Positions 10,450 through 18,848 of a stretch of 64,000 nt of DNA are shown piece by piece. A program made the position numbers and the translations under genes. The DNA lies in the NCBI GenBank assembly GCA_014526335.1, contig JACTAT010000066.1:28695-92694 (forward strand). Direction: 5' to 3'. This DNA is from Chrysaora quinquecirrha. Lineage: Eukaryota; Cnidaria; Scyphozoa; Semaeostomeae; Pelagiidae. Every line of letters begins with the position of its first letter. The stretch's first letter is position 1. Below the pieces are notes generated by a model. That model worked only from the letters and a program-made list of their open reading frames with translations. It had not been told where the DNA came from and made no database searches.

Positions 10450-11353
10450 ATAATAGGGCTCCTTTTGTCTTTCTGGATTCCCAGCATAGACATACAGCTG
10501 AAGTGGGCTTGCTCTTCCATCTTGCCTCAACATTGAACTCATCATCAAAAATCCCTCAGACATGGTTCTTGCCATCATGGCTGAAAAATCTTGCATCGAT
10601 TTTTGAAATGATTGTTCTGAAGATCTGAATTGATCAAGAAGGTTCTTTTTGAGTTCCAGATCTTCCTTCCTCGTTGTAGAATCTTCATGGCAAATCTTTA
10701 AAATCTTTTCTTGGAAAGGAACCATTAGATTTGATGTTCCTTCTTTCATTTAGAAACTTCTCAATATTTTCTCTTTCCACTCTTATTTTTTTCTTTGCTG
10801 GCTCAACTAGGTCAGTTTTTTGTTCTGCTGATGCTTGCTGTTGCTGGTTTTTGCTGGCCTTTTTGTTTTGTTCAGAGGGGCAAGGAGAGGGTGTGGATGA
10901 ACTCAGATCTAAATCTGTGTCTTCGTCATCAATAGAAGATACATCCTGCTCTATGGTTGTAGCTTCAAGTCCATCTGCTAAGCTTTCCGCAGCTGGGCAG
11001 CCTGCCCAAACTTCACAGCATTCGTCATACAGGACGAAAACCACTCGGCCTCCTCCACTTTTTCTTCCAGAATCTACTGCCTTGCGAAGGCTGGTTTTTA
11101 TTTGATTAAGTTTCGCTGTTAATCTGTCTTTTGAGAACTCCTCCTTGTTTTTTGAATTAGGGAATGCCTCTGATTTCTCTTCATTCGGATAGGACGCCAA
11201 GAATTTTGCCCTGATGCCATCGTACTTGGATCTGGCTGTCTCCCAGTCCAGGCCGTCTGCCATCTTCTAAGTTTTATAGTCTATAACAACTTTCATCAAC
11301 AATCCAGTTTCCTCATCAGTCCACAGGAACAGACTTTTCTTCGTTTCAGACAT
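10450..11353 (-). pseudogene. Harbinger/PIF-type accessory Myb/SANT-like DNA-binding protein, broken
   Basis: Translation from ATG at 11353 gives SLFLWTDEETGLLMKVVIDY then an in-frame TAG (11267-11269), followed by KMADGLDWETARSKYDGI. It continues to SLRKAVDSGRKSGGGRVVF, a signature seen in Myb/SANT-like accessory proteins of PIF/Harbinger transposons. A Ser/Gln-rich linker and the basic stretch KKKIRVERE follow. Near 10730 a frameshift moves the C-terminal helical part (SFQKSMQDFSAMMARTMSEG) into another frame. In intact elements this protein helps carry the DDE transposase to DNA. It lies between the gag and protease parts of a gypsy relic, so it probably arrived by insertion. Confidence 0.6.
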
Positions 11354-11689
11354 TTTTGTAAGATAATTTTGTGTTAAATGTGAAAAATTTGAGCAAAATG
11401 GAACTCAGTTTTGTAAACTCAACTCACTGGCCTGACAACAACACATAGAAAGAAATAAGTTTGGCGCCAAAGGAATGCTCGTTCCAAACATACGCATGCG
11501 CTTGTGTCTAACTTCTCGAGGATCCCAAGTGAAGAACTGTTCCTGTGTAAACGCGGACAAGATCCGATTCAGTGTAAACACCTGGGATCTCATCCAAAAG
11601 TATCCGAATAATTTTGGGTCCGATCCCGTATGAACATGGTCTAATGCTAATGCTACTGTTAACGCATTGTAGCAGAATGGCTTTTGTCA

Positions 11690-12180
11690 ATATTGGATTT
11701 AATTCCCGCCAGTTCTAGACGTATTGTTTCTGCAGCGAGGGCCTAAATATCGCATGACTGGAATTTTTCCATGGACTTCAGGGGCTTCTGCATTTCGGGC
11801 TGCAGTCCACGCACAGAATATTCCTTAGCTTAAGTGGCACTAACAGAATCTTCAAAACTGGGATAGGCTAGTTTAAACAATTACATTAACTTGTAAGCGT
11901 ACGTGTGAGCTGACTCTCCTTTGCGATTTCTGTTAGCTAACTCTGCTATTGCTTCTTCGCTGTTCAACTGGCCTTTCTCGAACTCTTTTAAAAGCTCCTC
12001 TTTGATCTTACAATCCTATATATACTTCGAACGAAGGTCCTTTTAACCTGCTTGCCAAATTTTGGCTTGCTTCTCGCTCGAAAATCCCTTCGGGCCGAAT
12101 GCAATTCTACTTTCGTTATGAATTCTTTCAAATTCCCTTGTCCGTTGGAACATTTTATTTTGTTTTCCATATTTAACAAT
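11690..12180 (-). pseudogene. Ty3/gypsy-type Gag capsid fragment
   Basis: Minus-strand blocks read KCSNGQGNLKEFITKVELHS, then KIKEELLKEFEKGQLNSEEA and AIAELANRNRKGESAHTYAY, ending GLQPEMQKPLKSMEKF. The order (F....LK.F..K.E, then L...F..G......A...L..R.....E....YA..L..L...AYP.F) is that of a retrotransposon Gag capsid. Several stops and frameshifts interrupt it. Its partner protease fragment is at 10062-10330. Confidence 0.5.
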
Positions 12181-12690
12181 GGGTTATTCTATGCTAGAAA
12201 TGTAGCCAGAGTCGAATCTCGAAAGAGAATTTCATCTGACAACTGGCAAACAAAAATCAACATCTCTGTCTGTTATGGGATCATACTCATTTTTTTGTAA
12301 ATATTCTTGTATCATCCATGAGTGAATGTGTCCATGTCTTGGTGATCTGCAAGTGAGAAAGTGTTTCCCTATTCGGTCAAAGCGAAATTCACCCTCTTTA
12401 ATCTTTTCCAATCGGCAATTTTACGATAAAAAGCTGCAACAGAAGGCAGAACTGATCCGAGGTTGCACTATGGCATCTTATATGCAGCCCTACCAGCCGA
12501 AATGATATCATATCATATCTCTTGTAAGTCGTTAAACTTACAAGAGATATTAGAATATTAATTGCAAGACATATTACTCTGACCAGAGATATTAATCATA
12601 TCTTTTGTAAGTCTTAAAACTTATCTTGGCTATTAAATCAACATTATGAAGACTTTCGCTATTTCTTATCATCATTTGATTATTCATTAT
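12181..12690. other. No gene seen; contains a short hairpin
   Basis: No convincing exon was found. The only notable structure is the inverted repeat at 12515-12550, listed separately. Confidence 0.5.
12515..12550. repeat. 14-bp perfect inverted repeat
   Basis: Arms ATATCTCTTGTAAG (12515-12528) and CTTACAAGAGATAT (12537-12550) are perfect complements around an 8-base loop. A degenerate cousin (TATCTTTTGTAAG...CTTATC) follows near 12600-12625, so this may be a relic foldback element. It has no poly-U run and should not be read as a terminator. Confidence 0.75.
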
Positions 12691-13340
12691 CTGTACTATT
12701 TTCTCGTATCTAACAGTACCTATTGCTCAGGATTTCCAGAAATAATTAGCACTTGGCTCTATTCGGTGGTGTTTTATTCCTAGAATGATCTGAGATCAGA
12801 GCTGATCACCCGGTTGTTCGGCTAAGAAATTTTGAGATATGGAGAGAAAATTGGGTAACCTTATGGAAAGTAAAAGAAGATAGATACCCAGAGTGAATTT
12901 TATTATCCATCTCCAGAGTATTTTGAGTTAAGAATGCTGTGAGAATAATAATAGTATTAGATGCTTATTATCTTTAGACAGCTGACTGTAGAGTACATTC
13001 TGACCACAAAGCTTCCTGTCCCCTTTTTTTCTCATAAATTCCTTTTTCTCTACAGTTTCAATCAAATTTCTCTTTTTTTTTCCTTGGCATTCTGGTTTCC
13101 AATTCATTTCTACAAAATGAGAAAGTATTTAATAGAAACAAAGGGAAAAAGAATTTTAAACCACTAACCAAAGGACTCATTCCAGAACATACAGTTCATC
13201 AATTAGATTAATACTTCCAGGCACATTGTGACAGGAACAACTTCAGTGACCTCTTTCACTGGAGACGGATAACACTATCAGAGACTTGTTAACTCAATAG
13301 CTATAATGAGAGAATAATTGTAAAACTTTAGAAGGAATAC

Positions 13341-13504
13341 CTTTCAATCTTTTCTAAATCCAACCAAGTTCTAGCAGCTGCTTCTTCCATTTTTTTTCGA
13401 TTCCCTTTGTTGGTATCATTCCATTTTTATAAAATTCAAGTAAAATAGCTCTTGTATTGTCATTGATAACATTGTAGGACTCGGATCTCAAACTTTCCAT
13501 ATGT
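13341..13504 (-). pseudogene. Homeodomain-like exon (unit A)
   Basis: The exon starts after a TTTTCTTCTAG acceptor and ends at a GAAAG/GTATTC donor. Read across one indel in a poly-A run, it gives NDNTRAILLEFYKNGMIP then EEAAARTWLDLEKIER, which fits helices 1-2 of a homeodomain (r..L...F..n..p......lA...gl....v). On the same strand near 13120 a reading IGNQNAKEKKRE could be helix 3, with a stop in place of its Trp. A decayed copy lies in unit B (15650-15810). The assignment rests on spacing and a few residues, so it is tentative. Confidence 0.35.
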
Positions 13505-13799
13505 CTAGAAGAAAATGAGATGCAAATAATATTTTTATTCATTTGATTAATCTGATGCATAAGCTTATAACTTCTTTGTAACCTAATGTTGGGCCGCTGA
13601 TCTGTGGGTTGGGTCTAACATTTTGGTTTACTGGTACCTATTGCTGGCAGCAAGGTTTTGGATAGGTCTAAGATTCGTACAAAACATTATTTACATTGTA
13701 AAAAGAGAGGAGCTTTTTGCTGAAATTGAAATTTTCTATACTCAACTCACCAAGCTTAAGCCAGTTTTGGAGTAAGGGCAAAGGTCACTAAAAATCCAT

Positions 13800-14665
13800 T
13801 TTAGTGATTTTGCACATGCTTACTGTGGCACACCAATCGACCGTACGGATTTTTACATGCATATGGAACATTTTCAAGCGATCAAATCCCTCCGAAATAA
13901 CAAAGAGATCCTTATCACAAAACCTGATAAAGGATCAAGGGTCGTCACTTTGAATCAAAAAGATTATATTTCGAAAATGGGTCAAGGATGAAATACTCAA
14001 CGATGACATACTCAACGATGAAAATAAATTGGAAAAATTAGGCAATGTCGAACAGCACGATAAAGCGGCTAATATAGAGCAGAAACTCCAAAAACGGTTG
14101 CTGGAATTAGTCAAGAAAATCCGGTAGGATTCGGCCCACCGGTTCACAGCGTCCACTGATGTATGGCCTACCTAAAACTCGCAAACCTAGCGTCCCACTT
14201 AGGCAGGCCTACTTTGTCCATGGTCGGTTCTGCTCAACATGAGCTCGCCAAGTGGCTTTGGGAAATTTTTGAATCTGTACTTCAACTTTATTCAAGAAAC
14301 TGTATTTTGGATTCGATTTCCTTCGCTAATGTCATTCAAAACCTAGGACTTGACCCGGCCAACTCTTTTATGTGTTCATTTGACATTAGCAGCCTGTTTA
14401 CTAACGTGCCTTTGGACGAGACTATCAGGATTTGCGCTAGAGCTCTCTACCGGAGTGACCTTTTTAGCCCACCGTTCCCCGAGGAGGTATTTGTCGAATT
14501 GATGGAGTCTGCTACCCGGTCGGTAGAGTTCGGTTTCAACAATGAGATGTACCGACAAAGGGACGGAGTATCCATGAGCAGCCCACCGGAACTAGCTAAT
14601 ATCTTTGTCAGGCTTCTACGAGGGTCAATTTTTCCGATCGACATCAAAACCTCCGGTTTATGTTC
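13800..14665 (+). pseudogene. Penelope-like element RT fragment (unit A)
   Basis: The plus strand reads FAHAYCGTPIDRTDFYMHME, then HFQAIKSLRNNKEILITKPD with KGS, a Penelope signature. After frameshifts comes a long frame from 14163 with SMVGSAQHELAKWL, FMCSFDISSLFTNVPLDE and EFGFNNEMYRQRDGVSM. Near 14610, in a shifted frame, comes GFYEGQFFRSTSKPPVYVRY, ending exactly where the catalytic YVDD would continue. Penelope-like elements encode an RT related to telomerase plus a GIY-YIG endonuclease. Here the catalytic Asp pair and all downstream parts are gone. Confidence 0.8.
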
Positions 14666-14669
14666 GATA

Positions 14670-14955
14670 TGTCTTGGTCTAGGTGAGAGAGGCGGGAGGT
14701 CATGGTGTTCGATTCTGTAAGCTGGAGGTTTAAGGGTCTGGTTATCACCTGTGGGTCGTAGTTGTTTGAATTCGATGCTGCTGGATGTTGTTGTTATGTT
14801 GGGGTTGCTGATTTGAGTGACTATCCAGACATTTTGCATAAGACATTGACTTTTCAACGTCTTTTGAGATATTCATAACGATTCTTTCTTCAACTTTGTT
14901 TAATTTTTTCTCCATATCTTTATTTAATAATTCAACTTTTTCACTTTCATTATTC
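14670..14955 (-). pseudogene. LINE ORF1-like coiled-coil fragment (unit A)
   Basis: The minus strand reads ESEKVELLNKDMEKKLNKVE and RIVMNISKDVEKSMSYAKCL, a charged helical stretch followed by a Gln/Asn-rich region. This resembles the region upstream of the folded domain in ORF1 proteins of LINEs (E-----E-I------V-KSYA). A second open frame (KSQCLMQNVWIVTQ...) overlaps it. The same piece recurs in unit B at 17030-17300. Assignment to a particular LINE, perhaps the CR1 element at 18849-22230, is inference. Confidence 0.35.
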
Positions 14956-16041
14956 GATATCTATACTTTTTTCTCGTATCTTACAGTAGCTATTGCTCAG
15001 GATTTCCAGAAATAATTAACACTTTGCTAAGTTCGGGGTGTTTTATTCATAGAATGATCTGAGATCAGAGATGAGCACCCGGTTGTTCGTCTAAGAAATT
15101 TTGAGATATGGAGAGAAAATTGAGTAACCTTGTGGCAAGTAAAAGAAGATAGGTACCCAGAGGGAATTTTATTATGCATCTCCAGAGTATTTTGAGTTAA
15201 TAATACAGTGAAAATAATAATAGTATTAGATGCTTACTATCTTTAGACAGCTGACTGTAGAGTACATTCTGATCGCAAAGCTTCCTGTCCCATTTTTGTC
15301 TCATAAATTCCTTTTCTTCTACAGTTTCAATCAAATTTCTCTTTTTCTTTTCCTTGGCATTCTGGTTTCCAATTCATTTCTACAAAATAAGAAAGTATTT
15401 AATAGAAACAAAGGGAAAAAGAATTTTAAACCACTAACCAAAGGACTCATTCCAGAATATACAGTTCATCAATTAGATTAATACTTCCAGGCACATTGTG
15501 ACAAGAGAACTTCAGTGACCTTTTTCACTGGAGACGGATAACACCATCAGAGATTTGTTAAATGATTGGTGGACTTTTGCAAGAATGCCTTACTTGCTAT
15601 TACCCAACTCAATAGGTATAATGAGGGAATAATTGTAAAACTATAGAAAGAATACCTTTTAATCTTTAAAATCGAACCAAGTTCTAGCAGCTGCTTCTTC
15701 AATTTTTTTGATTTACTTTGTTGATATCATTCCATTTTTATAAAATTCAAGTAAAATAGCTCTTGTATTGTCATTGATAACATTGTAGGACTCGGTTTTC
15801 AAACTTTCCATATTTTAAGTCTAGATGAAAAATGAGAGGTTGGGCCACTGATCTGTGGGTTGGGCCTAACATTTTGGTTGGCTAGTACCTATTAATCTCA
15901 GCTCACAGCAAAGTTTTGGACAGGTCTAAGATTTATACAAAACACTATTTACATTTTAAACAGAGAGGAACTTTGTGCTGAAACCGAAATTCTCTACGTT
16001 CAGCTCACCAGGCTTGATCCAGTTTCGGAGCAAGGACAAAG

Positions 16042-16460
16042 CCAACCTCGTCCCCAGGCCCCAAATCAAATTCCCTCGTATCTCAACCGTCAAATCGATT
16101 ATGGCCCTTGTACCGGCCACAAAATCTGCCAAAAGGCTGGCAATTTTGGCCTAGGCATAAAATCAAGATGTAGATTCCGAAAGCAGATCTTCTTAGAAAG
16201 GAAATGCAAAGAATTTCATTGATAACTGTCAGGCAAGATACAATATCTCATGTAGCATCATTTTTTGGTTTTTTCACATGTTTTTCACATAGTTTTCGGC
16301 CTATTTTTGTGTGAAATTTTGAAGAAACTGTGACGTCACTTAAAATTTCTATTGTTTGAACAGCCAATCAAATTGCGAATAAACAAGGCCGATACCAGGG
16401 TCGAATATGGACAGCGGAGTTTCACGTAGAGGCCTATTCACCCTGGGGACGAGGTTGGGG
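16042..16460. mobile_element. MITE with CCAACCTCGTCCCCAGG terminal repeats
   Basis: The ends are perfect 17-bp inverted repeats, CCAACCTCGTCCCCAGG at 16042-16058 and its complement at 16442-16458. It is flanked by a 5-bp direct repeat CAAAG (16037-16041 and 16461-16465). The matching position in unit A (around 13775-13790, GGGCAAAGGTCAC) has no insertion and one CAAAG, which gives a natural empty site. The interior holds a CRE-like TGACGTCAC and no coding region, so the element is non-autonomous. Confidence 0.85.
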
Positions 16461-16479
16461 CAAAGCTCACAAAAAACCT

Positions 16480-17025
16480 ATTCGGTCCACAGGTTCACAG
16501 CGTCCACGGATGTAAGGTGTACCTAAAACTCGCAAACCTAGCGTCCCACTTAGGCCTACTTTGTCTATGGTCGGTTCTGCTCAACATGATCTCGCCAAGT
16601 GGCTTTCGCAAATTTTTGAATCTGTACTTCAACTTTACTCAAAAAAATGTATTTCGGATTCGATTTCCTTCGCTAATGTCATTCAAAACCTAGGACTTAA
16701 CCCGGCCAACACTTTTATGTGTTCATTTGACATTAGCAGCCTTTTTACTAACGTGCCTTTGGACGAGACTATCAGGATTTGCGTTAGAGCTCTGTAACGG
16801 AGTGAACTTTTTAGCCCACCGTTCCCCGATGAGGTATTTGTCGAATTGATGGAGTCTGCTACCCGGTCGGTAGAGTTCAGTTTCAACAATGGGATGTACC
16901 GACAAAGTGACGGAGTATCCATGGGCAGCCCACTGGAACTAGCTAATATCTTTGTCAGGCTTCTACGAGGGTCAATTTTTCCGATCGACATCAAAACCTT
17001 CGGTTTATGTTCGAAATGTCTTGGT
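16480..17025 (+). pseudogene. Penelope-like element RT fragment (unit B)
   Basis: This piece starts at the SGSQRP-equivalent (GGTCCACAGGTTCACAGCG) and contains AQHDLAKWLSQIFESVLQLY, CSFDISSLFTNVPLDE, a TAA at ~16795, then SVEFSFNNGMYRQSDGVSMG. It ends at the same VYVR.V point as unit A, so the truncation preceded the tandem duplication. The residues after the MITE show that its upstream RT part was deleted in this unit. Confidence 0.75.
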
Positions 17026-17311
17026 CTAGGTGAGGGAGGCGGGAGGTCATGGTGTTCGATTCTGTAAGCTGGAGGTTTAGGGGTCTGGTTATCACCTGTG
17101 GGTCGTAGTTGTTTGAATTCGATGCTGCTGGATGTTGTTGTTATGTTGGGGTTGCTGATTTGAGTGACTATCCAGACATTTTGCATAAGACATTGACTTT
17201 TCAACGTCTTTTGAGATATTCATAACGATTCTTTCTTCAACTTTGTTTTATTTTTTCTCCATATCTTTATTTAATAATTCAACTTTTTCACTTTCATTAT
17301 TCGATATCTAT

Positions 17312-18760
17312 ACTTTTTCTCGTATCTTACAGTAGCTATTGCTCAGGATTTCCAGAAATAATTAACACTTTGCTAAGTTCGGGGTGTTTTATTCCTAGAA
17401 TGATCTGAGATCAGAGATGAGCACCCGGTTGTTCGTCTAAGAATTTTTGAGATATGGAGAGAAAATCAAATTTCTCTTTTTTTTTCCTTGGCATTCCGGT
17501 TTCCTATTCATTTCCACAAAATGAGAAAGTATTTAATAGAAACAAAGGGAAAAAGAATTTTAAACCACTAACCAAATGACTCATTCCAGAATATACAGTT
17601 CATCAATTAGATTAATACTTCCAGGCACATTGTGACAAGAACATCTTCAGTGACCTTTTTCACTGGAGACGGATAACACCATCAGAGATGTGTTAAATGA
17701 TTGGTGGACTTTTGCAATAATGCCTGACTTGCCTATTTTATTCTATTCTATAATTTATTTAATGTTAGTTTTGACAATAGTGATGTGACACTAATTTACA
17801 CTAACATGAAGCAACTCCAGAGATTGCATTAGGTCATTATTTGTTGCAAAAGGAGCAAGCGCATTTGTTGCTAAGAAACCACGTTTTTAGCAAGTTTTTA
17901 AACTGCCTTGGGTTTCGAGCTGATGTTATTTCATCCGGAAGGGCGTTCCAGATTTTTGGTCCTTGGAAACTTAGTGATTTGATTCCATAGCTTGTAGTCC
18001 TGACTTTCGGAATTTCAAGGATATTTCTTTTACGGAGGTTGTGATCTACTTGCTTTGGTGAAAAATAGCTTTTCATAAATGCTGGGTTAATATTGTTAAG
18101 AGTTTTGTAGACTTCATACGCTAGAAGTCTAATGGATTGGATATGGAGTAGTTTCTCTAGATTTTGCCATTTATTTTTCAAGCTTATCTTGGCTACCCTT
18201 GCTACATAGCATCCATATTAATGGGCAATAATTAAAATGACAGAGGATAAATGAATTTATTATGATCTTTCTTTCTTGTTCACCCATATACTTTTCAAGG
18301 GATCAAATCCCTCCGAAACAACAAAAAGATTCTCAACACCAAAACCTGATCAAGGGTCGTCATTTTGAATCAAAAAGATTATATTTCGAAAATGGGTGAC
18401 ATAATCAACGACGAAAATAAATTAGAAAAATTAGGCAATGTCGAACAGCACGATAAAACGGCTAAAATAGAGCAGAAACTCCAAAACCGGTTGCTGGAAT
18501 TAGTCAGGAAATATCTGTTGACTAAGGAAATCTATGATAGGATTCGGCCCACAGGTTCACAGCGTCCACGGATGTATGGTCTACCTAAAACTCGCAAACC
18601 TAGCGTCCCACTTAGGCCTACTTTGTCTATGGTCGGTTCTGCTCAACATGAGCTCGCCAAGTGGCTTTCGGAAATTTCTGAACCTGTACTTCAACTCGAC
18701 TCGAAAAACTGTATTTCGGATTCGATTTCCTTCGCTGATGTAATTCAAAACCTCGTTTCG
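17312..18760. repeat. Tandem unit C of the triplicated segment, truncated
   Basis: Unit C begins with the same block as A and B, jumps by deletion at about 17466 into the pyrimidine-rich segment, and then is interrupted by a LINE 3' end (17735-18245). It resumes with Penelope sequence at ~18290 and ends inside the RT near 18755. Confidence 0.85.
17735..18245 (-). pseudogene. LINE 3' terminal fragment
   Basis: The minus strand reads NSFILCHFNYCPLIWMLCSK with GSQDKLEK, then after a frameshift the frame 18181-17837 (114 codons) contains LAYEVYKTLNNINPAFMKSY and TTSYGIKSLSFQGPKIWNAL. These are the conserved closing motifs of CR1/L2/jockey-type ORF2. About 100 bp of A/T-rich 3' UTR follows and ends in AGAATAGAATAAAAT at ~17740, the likely 3' end. 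It interrupts tandem unit C. Confidence 0.7.
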
Positions 18761-18800
18761 TCTCAGCGTTTGGAATCTGTCCACATCAAAACAATAATTT
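18290..18800 (+). pseudogene. Penelope-like element, RT N-terminal part joined to the C-terminal tail (unit C)
   Basis: A 146-codon frame (18365-18805) contains DYISKMGDIINDENKLEKLG, IRPTGSQRPRMYGLPKTRKP and SMVGSAQHELAKWLSEIS. At ~18755 the sequence switches abruptly from the RT (ADVIQNL) to VSSQRLESVHIKT, the tail of the GIY-YIG domain, so everything between has been lost. The CR1 element on the other strand ends within 50 bp. Confidence 0.75.
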
Positions 18801-18848
18801 GTTAGGGCTATTTGCTGCTCTTCCAGGGAGTTGTGTTTCGTTTTCGAT

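Larger units (their letters stand above)
12691..14960. repeat. Tandem unit A of a triplicated ~2.3 kb segment
   Basis: The block starting CTCGTATCTAACAGTACCTA recurs at 14967 and 17315. In each unit it is followed in the same order by a pyrimidine-rich segment, a homeodomain-like minus-strand exon, Penelope RT on the plus strand, and a LINE ORF1-like piece on the minus strand. Unit A keeps the most complete Penelope portion. Confidence 0.9.
14961..17311. repeat. Tandem unit B of the triplicated segment
   Basis: This is the same order as unit A. Differences include a 419-bp MITE insertion (16042-16460), loss of the N-terminal Penelope part (the KPDKGS block is missing), and further decay of the homeodomain-like exon (15650-15810). 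Confidence 0.9.
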
